A stretch of 57,649 nucleotides of DNA from Chthoniobacterales bacterium (GTDB lineage Bacteria > Verrucomicrobiota > Verrucomicrobiia > Chthoniobacterales > UBA6821), in the NCBI GenBank assembly GCA_019747895.1, contig JAIEQF010000022.1, positions 1 to 57,649 of the forward strand. The letters run 5' to 3'. Positions 31,038 through 38,971 of this stretch are shown in pieces (position 1 is the first letter of the stretch; each line of letters starts with the position of its first letter). Position numbers and translations under genes: made by a program. The notes under the pieces were generated by a model. The model saw nothing but the letters and a program-made list of their open reading frames with translations, made no database searches and was not told the origin of the DNA.

Positions 31038-33986
31038 CTACCCAGCCACTCCGCACAATGCTGCCCATGTTGGAGAGATGGTTGCATCGAGTGCTCCGAG
31101 CTCTTCAAAATGCCCATCAAGAATTAATTTAATGAGGCGCTCCGCCTCTTGCCAAGCTGGTTGGATCATAGATAAGTCGAAGGGTTCGCTAATGCCGGCT
31201 GATTCTGGATGAATGGGAAGTTGGAAAAAACAAAGATCTGTATTTTCAATAGTTGGCAAAGGCAATCCTGATTCTCTCGCTCCTTTCAATTGAGGTGCTA
31301 ATTTCAAATAGAGAGGGAGTTGAAGGTCGTGCCACAAGATTATTTCTTTCTGCGACTTGAAATGAGTTCGATTGGGAGTTTCTTTTTTCCACTCTTGACG
31401 ATGGGATGTTTTGTAATCAAGGAGCAACCAGCGCTTTTTTTCTGGATGCCAATCGAGGCGATCAATGCGTCCTTGGAGGAGCAACGAGCGTCCATCTTCA
31501 AGATGGATGAGCTCTTCAACGAGTGAAGGAGAATCACTTTTTCCTTCTGCCGCAATTGTTATCCAGCCTTCGGAACGATGTGCTGCTTCGGCTCGTGCAA
31601 AACCTTTTAAGGCGCGCAATAGTTCTCCTTGTTGAGAGGCAACAGCTGGAGCTGGGTTCCAGCCAAACTGCCATTGAAAAGACCTTTCTAAGGCCTGCTC
31701 CAGCCAGCTAGAAAAAACGGATTCTTTTTTTTCTTCCTGCAATGATGCCTCCGCACTGAAAGCTCCTAAGATGCGATGTATCAGCACACCAAATTGAGAT
31801 GGCGTCATTTCACTTGGAGTTTCCAAAACTTCTTGCAACTTTAAAACATGCTGAAGATAAAAAAGTCGCGGAGATTTTAAATATGTTCTGAGTGCCGTGA
31901 CATTGCAGGTTACAGGTTGCAGGTTGCAGGTTGCAGGTCGCAGCAGAAAAGAATCGTCAGTCGTTGTTCGTTGCTCGTTCCTATCAGCATGGCTGTCACT
32001 ATTTGATAACTGAACATGATTGAAAATATATTTGTCATCTTGAGGGCCTGTAACCTGTAACCTGCAACCTGTAACCTGCTGCAAAGCCGCGTTAACCTGC
32101 CGCGAATCGGCTTGAGTGAGCGCTAAGACACGGTGTGGCAGCGCTGCGGCCGAACATCCCTGTAAGAGCAAGCGACTCGGGCGCACTGGTTCTCCTCGTC
32201 CGTTATAGCGCGGAGCCAGAACAGCAACGCCGCCTTCGTGTTGTCGCGAGGCTAAAATCAGCTGAAGATAATAATGATCGCGAGCTAACTGTTCTTCGGA
32301 AGAGCCGAGGCCGAGCTTCTTGCGAAGGCGTTCTGAGAGCAACGGATCATTTTTTGAAGAAGCGGGAACAGCGCCCTCATGAAAAGAAGTTAGCACCAGC
32401 GAGGGAGTGTCTTCTGCAGCAGCTTCGAGCCATCCGATCATTTCTATGGCTTGAGGCTGCTCTAGCTCAGGAATAGTTTCTTTGCTCAACATTTCTAAAA
32501 GAAACGATAAGAGCTCTGTGCCGCGCCATAAAAAATCAGAGGAAGTAGAAAGCTGTTCCAATTCCTCTACGAGGAGCATTAACTTCTCAAAACATTCTAA
32601 AAAAAAGTGTCCTTCCAGGTCGCTGCGCCTCACGCACTCTTGTTCTAACAAATGGAGCAACAAGGCTCGCCATTGAAGGAGGATCTTTGAGAGAGGCTCG
32701 GGCTCTAAGGCGAAGGCGAATTTTTTTTCCAATTCTACAAGCAGTAAGCTGAGATTTTTTCTTTTTGGAAAAAGGGCCAAATCTTTTTGGTCCAAAAAAA
32801 GTGGAAGATGGTCGCGCTCCCAATCATCTAGTTCCTGAAGTAAGAGCTCCGAAGAAATTTCCAAAGCGCTACTCAGCTTCGTTGCTGAGATCGGATGCCT
32901 GAGAAGATCAGCGATAGCGGCGAGCGAAGGAGGTTCGCCAGGAGCTCGATCTAAGAAATTTTTGAGCGCTTCCAATAAAGCAAAGAGAGAGCTTCCGTGA
33001 AAAAAACGTCCTCCGGCCCATCGTGTTTCAAGGCCGGCAGCAGCACCCGCTTCTCGTAATAGCGGCAATGCTTCTGATTCGGGAGCAACAATTGTGATGG
33101 AAGTATCTGGAGAGGCCTCTCTCCAAGCAGCGATGATTTTCCATGCTTGTGCTGCTTGATCGCGACTTCGCTCGCACGGAACAAGCAACTCCTCCGCGAC
33201 CTCTGCAGGATGTTCTCGCCAGTACGAGGAAATCACGCGTCCATAACAGTCAAATCCCGCCGCATGGGCTTCGGGCGCGATGATAATTACCTCAGGATTT
33301 ACTTTTTGAAAAAAGGAAACAAAGAGTGGAGAAAAATCAACAACGCCTGCTATCAAGATTCGGTGAGGTGTTGTGCATTCTCCTTGTTGCAATTTCCTTT
33401 TCAATATTTCTAAGCGGTCCGCATAGCACCAGTGAGACAAAGTTTTTTGATATTCTTTTTGAAGGCGGGCCAATGCTTTCCATCGAGGTTCCTCTCGATC
33501 TGCTGACTCAGGAAAAAAAGGAGCGTGCTGGAGAAGGACTTCCTCGATGGAAAGGCCGGCCTTTCCAAGCTCGAGAGACACTGTTTCTGCCAAGGAGGCC
33601 ACGCGATAACAAATTTCTTCTTTGGCTGAGGAAATTACTCTCTTAGGAACTTGCTGGATTTCTTGAAGCTCTTGAAGTGTGAGCCTCAGAGCAGCTTGGC
33701 GCCAGGCTAAGAGGGAGATTCCTTTCCCCGCAGCGGGAAGTGTGTTGGGAATTTCAAGAAGAGCAGTGACAGCTTCTTCTAACGTCATGATGACGGGAGG
33801 AATGAGAAGTTGTGATTGCTCCTGCGCTTGGAGTGCTAGTAATTCGAGTAATCTTCGGCCGGCTCTTTTGCCAGGAAGAATCACCACCGTTTCAGAAAGG
33901 TTCGACTGCTGTGCAATCAAGTGCTGGGCAAGCCGAGGGAGCCAGGGTCGATGCCACCCAAAAAAAAGTGGTGAGGATGCAAGCAT
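31038..33986 (-). CDS. AddB-like helicase-nuclease with in-frame repeat insert
   Basis: A 982-residue protein of the AddB/PD-(D/E)XK family that processes double-strand breaks with an AddA helicase (not in the window). The N-terminal half is helicase-like (VVILPGKRAGRRLLELLALQ). The C-terminal nuclease shows LIHRILGAF, LLQGRIDRLDW, LLLDYKTSH and the QLPLYLKL segment. A clear Walker A is not evident, as in many AddB proteins. Residues ~636-695 are encoded by a 180-bp family A element and read VTGCRLQVTG at one end and PATCNLQPVTCNV at the other. They fall just before VTALRTYLKSPRLFYLQ, the domain boundary. It lies two bases after the ltaE stop in the same direction. Confidence 0.85.
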   Translation of the reverse strand: MLASSPLFFGWHRPWLPRLAQHLIAQQSNLSETVVILPGKRAGRRLLELLALQAQEQSQLLIPPVIMTLEEAVTALLEIPNTLPAAGKGISLLAWRQAALRLTLQELQEIQQVPKRVISSAKEEICYRVASLAETVSLELGKAGLSIEEVLLQHAPFFPESADREEPRWKALARLQKEYQKTLSHWCYADRLEILKRKLQQGECTTPHRILIAGVVDFSPLFVSFFQKVNPEVIIIAPEAHAAGFDCYGRVISSYWREHPAEVAEELLVPCERSRDQAAQAWKIIAAWREASPDTSITIVAPESEALPLLREAGAAAGLETRWAGGRFFHGSSLFALLEALKNFLDRAPGEPPSLAAIADLLRHPISATKLSSALEISSELLLQELDDWERDHLPLFLDQKDLALFPKRKNLSLLLVELEKKFAFALEPEPLSKILLQWRALLLHLLEQECVRRSDLEGHFFLECFEKLMLLVEELEQLSTSSDFLWRGTELLSFLLEMLSKETIPELEQPQAIEMIGWLEAAAEDTPSLVLTSFHEGAVPASSKNDPLLSERLRKKLGLGSSEEQLARDHYYLQLILASRQHEGGVAVLAPRYNGRGEPVRPSRLLLQGCSAAALPHRVLALTQADSRQVNAALQQVTGCRLQVTGPQDDKYIFNHVQLSNSDSHADRNEQRTTTDDSFLLRPATCNLQPVTCNVTALRTYLKSPRLFYLQHVLKLQEVLETPSEMTPSQFGVLIHRILGAFSAEASLQEEKKESVFSSWLEQALERSFQWQFGWNPAPAVASQQGELLRALKGFARAEAAHRSEGWITIAAEGKSDSPSLVEELIHLEDGRSLLLQGRIDRLDWHPEKKRWLLLDYKTSHRQEWKKETPNRTHFKSQKEIILWHDLQLPLYLKLAPQLKGARESGLPLPTIENTDLCFFQLPIHPESAGISEPFDLSMIQPAWQEAERLIKLILDGHFEELGALDATISPTWAALCGVAG
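31903..32082. repeat. Family A element inserted in frame in the AddB-like gene
   Basis: The left arm 31903-31943 (TTGCAGGTTACAGGTTGCAG and more) and inverted right arm 32047-32082 (CCTGTAACCTGTAACCTGCA and more) enclose ~100 bp. The total is 180 bp, exactly 60 codons, with no stop in the gene's frame. Confidence 0.92.
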
Positions 33987-33988
33987 TG

Positions 33989-35020
33989 TCAGTCACGCTT
34001 TTTCAGCTCAGTCAAATCCTTGAGAAAGTGCTCCACAGCGGCTTCTGGCGTGGCCCAGGAAGTGACAAGGCGAATGACAGAGCCAGCCGAATTTTTTTCC
34101 CAGACATAAAACCCATAATCTTTTTTTAATTCTTCAATCACGGTGTCAGGAAAAATCGGAAATAGCTGATTCGTCTGTGGCTCTTGAGCAAAAGCGTAAC
34201 CATGCGTTTGAATGCCATGCGCTAATTTTTTTGCCATCGCATTAGCATGGCATGCATTTTCAAAATAGAGTCCATCTTGAAATAATTCTCTAAATTGAAC
34301 AGCGATGACTCTTCCTTTTGCCATGAGCGCGCCGCGTTGCTTGAGATGATAGCGGAAGGAATCTTGTAAAGCTGGATTGACGATCACAACAGCTTCTCCG
34401 AGGAGAGCTCCATTTTTAGTACCCCCGATGTAGAAGGCATCGCAGAGAGCGGCGATGTCAGCGAGATCAGCATCATTGCCTTCCGCCATCACCGCATTTC
34501 CTAAGCGAGCGCCATCAAGGAAAAAGTAGAGTTGATGTTCATTGCACACGGCGCGAAGCGCTTGAAGTTCCTGCTTGCTGTAGATTGTTCCGACTTCGGT
34601 CGCTTGAGAAATATAGAGGGCTCTCGGTTGAACGCAGTGTTCATCTTTGTGAAAAGCCATCAACTCGCGAATGCTCTCAGGATCTAGCTTCCCAAACCGA
34701 CTTGGCAATGCATGCACTTTATGTCCGGTTGCCTCGAGAGCACCTGTTTCATGAACAGAAATATGACCATGCTCCGCAGCGATGATCGATTCATACGATT
34801 TTAAAAAAGACGAGAGCGTGATGAGATTGGCCTGAGTTCCTGTGGTCACAAAATGGATCGCTGCTCCTGGCTGCTTGATCAGATCTCGCAGGAGATCGGC
34901 TGCTGCTTGAGAAAAAGAATCAAGGCCATACCCAGGTTCTTGCTGGAGGTTCGTTTCTTGAAGGGCAGCTAAGATCCGAGGATGAGCACCTTCGGAATAG
35001 TCATTAAAAAAAGAGAACAT
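33989..35020 (-). CDS. ltaE: Low-specificity threonine aldolase (PLP enzyme)
   Basis: A 343-residue fold-type I PLP enzyme that cleaves threonine to glycine and acetaldehyde. It shows FFNDYSEGAHPRILAALQET, HFVTTGTQANLI (cofactor-phosphate region), AEHGHISVHETGA, FFLDGARLGNA (the Asp that holds the pyridine N) and FYIGGTKNGALLGEAVV (the Schiff-base Lys). The sequence leans to the beta-eliminating-lyase group, where L- and D-threonine specificities are hard to separate by eye. It is followed after 2 bases by the AddB-like gene, so the two are probably one transcript without an obvious functional link. Confidence 0.88.
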   Translation of the reverse strand: MFSFFNDYSEGAHPRILAALQETNLQQEPGYGLDSFSQAAADLLRDLIKQPGAAIHFVTTGTQANLITLSSFLKSYESIIAAEHGHISVHETGALEATGHKVHALPSRFGKLDPESIRELMAFHKDEHCVQPRALYISQATEVGTIYSKQELQALRAVCNEHQLYFFLDGARLGNAVMAEGNDADLADIAALCDAFYIGGTKNGALLGEAVVIVNPALQDSFRYHLKQRGALMAKGRVIAVQFRELFQDGLYFENACHANAMAKKLAHGIQTHGYAFAQEPQTNQLFPIFPDTVIEELKKDYGFYVWEKNSAGSVIRLVTSWATPEAAVEHFLKDLTELKKRD

Positions 35021-35060
35021 AGTAAATTGCCGAACGCAAACTCCAGCGAAGCAACAAAGG

Positions 35061-35133
<73 letters not shown>

Positions 35134-35218
35134 GTTTGAACAACGATAGTTCAGCTGATTAGTTTAAGAGAGACTGCGAGGAAGAGCAAGTCGCTTTCCA
35201 AAAAATTTCAACCTTAGG

Positions 35219-35325
35219 CCTTAGGGGTCAGTCCTGCCTTTTGTAACATTTAATGACATAGCATGAATTTTAAAACTAATGAAACTAGTGTCAAATGTTA
35301 CAAAAGGCAGGACTGACCCTTAAGG
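35219..35325. mobile_element. 107-bp palindromic element beside tRNA-Phe
   Basis: The ends CCTTAGGGGTCAGTCCTGCC and GGCAGGACTGACCCTTAAGG are inverted, with complementarity continuing through TTTTGTAACATTT and AAATGTTACAAAA and one mismatch near the tip. The loop is ~40 bp. The GGTCAGTCCTGCC end resembles dispersed repeats I associate with Y1 (REP-associated) transposases. The right tip supplies the thiD stop codon. Confidence 0.8.
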
Positions 35326-36156
35326 TGATGTTAGCTGATTCAATGCCGCAGCTTGCTCCCATTGAAAGCCGTGAGTAATCGCGTGAGTAATAAATTGTTT
35401 GGCTTCGCTCACTGCATCGATCAAAGAGGCTCCGCGCCCTAATCCAGCTGTGATGGCTGCTGAATAGGTGCAGCCGGTTCCATGAGTCTCGCGATCTTGA
35501 TAAAAAGGAGCAGTAAAAGATTTTTCTGTGCCATCAGGCATCAATAAAATATCCGTGGCCACTTCGCTTTGCAGGTGACCTCCTTTGAGTAGAAGAGGAA
35601 CGTTGATTTCATTGAGGAGTTTTTTCCCAGCAGTGTGCATCGCTTTTAATGAACGGAGCTGGCTGCTGCTTTTCGTCATCAAGATCAGTTCATCTAAATT
35701 AGGAGTGATGAGGTTTGCGATAGGAAAAAGTTTTTCTCGATAAGCAATCAAGGCATCAGGTTTTAATAACGAATCCCCTGAGCTTGCCACCATCACCGGA
35801 TCAACGATGAGAGGGGGTGGATTTTTTAGGCCGCTCAATACTTCAGCAATCATTTCGATAATCGGCGTTGAAAAGAGCATGCCTGTTTTAATCGCAGCGA
35901 CTGGAAATGATTCAAGCAATGTTAACAATTGATCGCGAATGATAGGGAGATCGATTGGCTGAATCGAAACGACTTTTCCTGGAACTTCAGCGACCACGCA
36001 AGTAACCACGGTCAAACCATAGCAGCCAAAAGCACCAAATGTTTTTAAATCCGCTTGGATGCCAGCGCCACTCGAGCAATCGGAGCCAGCGATAGTCAAG
36101 GTGACGGGAGGGCTCTTCTGTTGAAATGAGAGTTGGTTTTGAAAAGAAGTCATCAT
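35320..36156 (-). CDS. thiD: Hydroxymethylpyrimidine/phosphomethylpyrimidine kinase
   Basis: A 278-residue ribokinase-fold enzyme that phosphorylates HMP twice in thiamine diphosphate synthesis. It shows LTIAGSDCSSGAGIQADLK at the N-terminus, VPGKVVSIQP, IKTGMLFS, IVDPVMVASSGDSLL and the catalytic HGTGCTYSAAIT motif with its anion hole and base. The C-terminus ends LTSP; the final codons border, and the TAA stop belongs to, the 107-bp palindrome. No TPP riboswitch is visible in the short upstream region, which instead carries a family B element. Confidence 0.93.
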   Translation of the reverse strand: MMTSFQNQLSFQQKSPPVTLTIAGSDCSSGAGIQADLKTFGAFGCYGLTVVTCVVAEVPGKVVSIQPIDLPIIRDQLLTLLESFPVAAIKTGMLFSTPIIEMIAEVLSGLKNPPPLIVDPVMVASSGDSLLKPDALIAYREKLFPIANLITPNLDELILMTKSSSQLRSLKAMHTAGKKLLNEINVPLLLKGGHLQSEVATDILLMPDGTEKSFTAPFYQDRETHGTGCTYSAAITAGLGRGASLIDAVSEAKQFITHAITHGFQWEQAAALNQLTSP

Positions 36157-36188
36157 TTTATTTGAGAGCTAAAGTAGCTATTGAAAAA

Positions 36189-36346
36189 GTAATGAGTTGT
36201 GAGTAATGGGTAATGAGTGGCTGGCGTCAATTCCAAGACGCTATTTCTAAAGTTTATTTTTAAAAATAAAATCTAACAAAATAAGAATTTCGCAAAACTG
36301 GTTGTCTTTCGATCTTGAAAATACTCATTACTCATTACCCGTTACA
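36189..36346. repeat. Family B bracketing element (thiD / YugP-type protease)
   Basis: The left arm (36189-36219, TAATGAGTTGTGAGTAATGG) and inverted right arm (36322-36346, ACTCATTACTCATTACCCGT) are AT-shifted variants of the family B unit (GTAATGA) around a ~100-bp loop. Confidence 0.8.
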
Positions 36347-36357
36347 AATTACTATTT

Positions 36358-37038
36358 TTACCGACTATCTCTGCGCACCATGAGGAGATAGATCATATTT
36401 CCAACAGCGGCGACGAAAGCTGCGATGTAGGTCAATGCAGCTGCATCAAGCACAGCTTTAACTCCTGCAACTTCAGCAGGAGATTGAATGATTCCCATTT
36501 TTTGAAGAATGACTTTAGCGCGTGCCGAAGCGTCAAACTCAACGGGCAAGGTGATCAATTGAAAAATCATCAGCACGGCGTAGCAAGCTATGCCCAAGCT
36601 GATGAGGTTCGTAAGATGAAAAAAGAAACCGCCCAGCACGACGAATGGAAGTAGTTGAGAAGAGAATTGAGTGGCAGGGACAATGGCGGTGCGCCACCGC
36701 AACGGTGAGTAGTGTAGCTTATGCTGAATGGCATGTCCGCATTCATGCGCAGCTACGCCGACGGCGGAGACAGAATTACCATAAAAAACATCACTGGAGA
36801 GATTGAGGCATTTCTTGGAAGGATCATAGTGGTCTCCTAACATACTATCGATGGCGACAATCGAAACATCATGGATTTCAGAGGCGCTTAAAATCTGCTG
36901 TGCCGCTTGTGCACCCGTTAATCCGGATGTGGTGGCTACTTTTTTGTAGCGATTAAATGTCGAAGAGACGCGATATTGCGCCCAAAGTCCAAAAACCAAT
37001 GGAATTCCAATCAGGAGAAAATAATTCGAAAAGTTCAT
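36358..37038 (-). CDS. YugP-type membrane zinc metallopeptidase
   Basis: A 226-residue membrane protease with N-terminal FSNYFLLIGIPLVFGLWAQ, the zinc motif VAAHECGHAIQHK, then paired hydrophobic segments (LLPFVVLGGFFFHLT, ISLGIACYAVLMIF) and PVEFDASARAKVIL, which carries the probable third ligand. The C-terminus has another membrane segment (AAFVAAVGNMIYLLM). This is the widespread neutral zinc metallopeptidase family found in Bacillus as YugP; its substrate is unknown. The start at 37038 excludes repeat-encoded residues (ILPATCKAVPCNLT) that an upstream start at 37095 would add. Confidence 0.85.
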   Translation of the reverse strand: MNFSNYFLLIGIPLVFGLWAQYRVSSTFNRYKKVATTSGLTGAQAAQQILSASEIHDVSIVAIDSMLGDHYDPSKKCLNLSSDVFYGNSVSAVGVAAHECGHAIQHKLHYSPLRWRTAIVPATQFSSQLLPFVVLGGFFFHLTNLISLGIACYAVLMIFQLITLPVEFDASARAKVILQKMGIIQSPAEVAGVKAVLDAAALTYIAAFVAAVGNMIYLLMVRRDSR

Positions 37039-37040
37039 AG

Positions 37041-37154
37041 TCAGGTTGCAGGGTACAGCTTTGCAGGTTGCAGGTAAAATTAAGGTCTTCGACAAAAATT
37101 ATAACCCATGAAATCAGAATATCAAGTGCCTGTAACCTGCAACCTGTGACCTGA
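37041..37154. repeat. Family A bracketing element (YugP-type / M24 peptidase)
   Basis: The left arm (37041-37075, CAGGTTGCAGGGTACAG and GCAGGTTGCAGGT) starts 2 bases from the YugP-type start. The inverted right arm (37129-37154, CCTGTAACCTGCAACCTGTG) ends 9 bases from the M24 stop. Confidence 0.88.
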
Positions 37155-37163
37155 AAGGCTGCT

Positions 37164-38282
37164 TTAGACTTCCAACATTTTTGGAAACTTGCTCAACAGG
37201 CGATACCCTTTTTCGGTGATGACGACGACATCTTCATGCCGCACGCCGCCGAGGCCGGGAATGTAGAGCCCGGGTTCAATGGTAAAAACATGACCTGGTT
37301 TCAAAATGGTTTTTCCAAAACGAAGGCTATCGTGAATTTCTAATCCAAGGCCATGTCCGGTCCCATGGAAAAAACCGCTCCAGCGGCCTTTCTTTTGCTC
37401 GGTAGGGTAACCCTCTCTCGTAAAAAAATCTTGTAACGCTTGGTGGATTTTTTTTCCAGAGGCGCCCGGTTTGAGGCTTTTTAAAACTTGTTCCTGTCCC
37501 GCAAGGCAGGTCTCCCAAAGATGACGCTGCGCCGAAGAGGCTTTGCCGCGCACGACCGTCCGCGTGAGATCGCCGTAGTAGCCGCTCTTTCCATCACGAG
37601 GAAAAAGATCGATCACGATTAACTCGTTGGCTCGGAGGGGTCCATGTCCGCGTTCATGAGGATCACAGGCTTGCTGGCCTCCGGCGACGATTGAGTCTCC
37701 AGCAGGAATGCCGCCAGCACGCAGTATCGCTATTTCAATTTCGCAACGCAGAAGCTCGGAAGTGAGTGGTTGTCGGGCCCACTCGAGGCGGAGATTTTTT
37801 TTGATCGTGGAAGATTTTAAAATTTCATGAGCACGAGCCATGCCGACCTCAGTGATTTTTAAAGCATGCTTGAGGGCTCCGACTTCTTGAGTGGTCTTGA
37901 TGGCTCGCTCAGCAAAAAAATCAGCTTTCACCGGCGTTGTTGTAATGCCCCATTTTTTTAAATCGCAAGCCATGCCCAATGGAAAATCACGCGGCACCAG
38001 AACGCGACGAGCTCCTTGCTGCTTGACAAAAGCGGCAATGACTTCTTCCGAGCAGGGAATGTGGTTAAGGCGTAGCTTTAACTCGTTTTGAAGATCGCTA
38101 AAAGAAAAAACCGTATCGACCTGTGCCTCGCGTCGCCCACGATCGATTTCCAAATCACTTAACAAAAGACTCTTTTTTCCTCGATGTTCTAGATAAACAA
38201 AAGGATCAGGAGCCCGGAAACGCGTTGCATAGAACATATCAGCTCCGCGTTCGCTTTCGGAAATGATGAGACGGGTGGGCAT
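37164..38282 (-). CDS. M24-family metallopeptidase (Xaa-Pro aminopeptidase-like)
   Basis: A 372-residue pita-bread enzyme. The five metal ligands are visible: two Asp in IDLFPRDGKSGYYGDLTRTV, His in FFHGTGHGLGLEIHD, Glu in FTIEPGLY and Glu in GVRHEDVVVIT. The N-terminal ~130 residues form the creatinase-like domain (SERGADMFYATRF, LEHRGKKSLLLSDLEID). It removes N-terminal residues before proline or splits Xaa-Pro dipeptides. The ATG at 38282 (MPTRLIISESERGAD) is preferred. An upstream in-frame start at 38348 would add family B-encoded residues (LVTRHPPLVTLLL). Confidence 0.87.
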   Translation of the reverse strand: MPTRLIISESERGADMFYATRFRAPDPFVYLEHRGKKSLLLSDLEIDRGRREAQVDTVFSFSDLQNELKLRLNHIPCSEEVIAAFVKQQGARRVLVPRDFPLGMACDLKKWGITTTPVKADFFAERAIKTTQEVGALKHALKITEVGMARAHEILKSSTIKKNLRLEWARQPLTSELLRCEIEIAILRAGGIPAGDSIVAGGQQACDPHERGHGPLRANELIVIDLFPRDGKSGYYGDLTRTVVRGKASSAQRHLWETCLAGQEQVLKSLKPGASGKKIHQALQDFFTREGYPTEQKKGRWSGFFHGTGHGLGLEIHDSLRFGKTILKPGHVFTIEPGLYIPGLGGVRHEDVVVITEKGYRLLSKFPKMLEV

Positions 38283-38290
38283 AAGAAGAA

Positions 38291-38449
38291 GAGTAACGAG
38301 TGGCGGGTGGCGAGTAACGAGTTGCTGGCGCTTTCTAAAAAAAGCCATTCTAAAGGCAGTCTTTTTAGCATGTTTTTAATATTTTCGAAAATCTAATTAA
38401 TTTTTGATCGCAGCTCACTCGCTACCCGCTACCCGCCACTCGTTACTTT
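38291..38449. repeat. Family B bracketing element (M24 peptidase / rpsN)
   Basis: The left arm (38291-38322, GAGTAACGAGTGGCGGGTGG) lies 8 bases from the M24 start. The inverted right arm (38414-38449, CTCACTCGCTACCCGCTACC) ends ~60 bases before rpsN. The loop is ~90 bp. Confidence 0.88.
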
Positions 38450-38511
38450 CAGACGAAGTCTGAAAAAAATTCTTGCCAAAAGAAAATTTTGTCGCTACAT
38501 TTTTCCCCCTT

Positions 38512-38781
38512 ATGGCAAAAACTTCCTGGATCGAACGCGACAAACGCAAACGGGCAACCGTTGCGAAGTGGGCCGAGCTACGTGCTGAACTCAAAGCAAA
38601 AAAAGATTACATTGGCCTCAGCCAGCTTCCTCGTGATGCTAGCCCTGTGCGTCTCGTTAATCGTTGCAAATTGACCGGCCGTCGTCGCGCTTTCTTGCGC
38701 CGCTTCCAGCTTTCTCGTATCACCTTCCGCGAAATGGCCACGAATGGTCTGATCCCGGGCGTGACTAAGTCGAGCTGGTAA
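38512..38781 (+). CDS. rpsN: 30S ribosomal protein S14
   Basis: An 89-residue protein of the small-subunit head. It begins [20 protein letters not shown] and ends with the family core [20 protein letters not shown], then [19 protein letters not shown]. It lacks the CxxC pairs of the zinc-binding short form, so it is the zinc-independent type. It stands alone outside the usual spc operon position, flanked by a family B element and a family A element. Confidence 0.96.
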   Translation: MAKTSWIERDKRKRATVAKWAELRAELKAKKDYIGLSQLPRDASPVRLVNRCKLTGRRRAFLRRFQLSRITFREMATNGLIPGVTKSSW

Positions 38782-38784
38782 TCA

Positions 38785-38971
38785 AGCAGGTTGCAGCTTT
38801 TCAGGTTGCAGGTTACAGGAATATTTGGGTTTGATAACAAGTAGTTCAACCTAATTTAGGTTCAAAAACATATCTCTCTGTTTTCAAGTCATGGCCCCTG
38901 TGTTTCCATATCTGCAACTAGATACTTTGTTTTTTTTTCTGCAACCTGCAACCTGTAACCTGCAACCTGTC
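38785..38971. repeat. Family A bracketing element (rpsN / CorC-like)
   Basis: The left arm (38785-38819, AGCAGGTTGCAGCTTTTCAG, then GTTGCAGGTTACAGG) starts 3 bases after the rpsN stop. The inverted right arm (38939-38971, TGCAACCTGCAACCTGTAAC) lies within the downstream coding frame. Confidence 0.88.

Noticed and set aside
31903-31943. Tandem repeat strings as a CRISPR array
   Set aside because: Units are 7-9 nt with no spacers and no cas genes; they form inverted arm pairs around gene spacers.
36157-36188. TPP riboswitch upstream of thiD
   Set aside because: The conserved CUGAGA core and helices are absent and the space to the family B arm is only ~30 bases.
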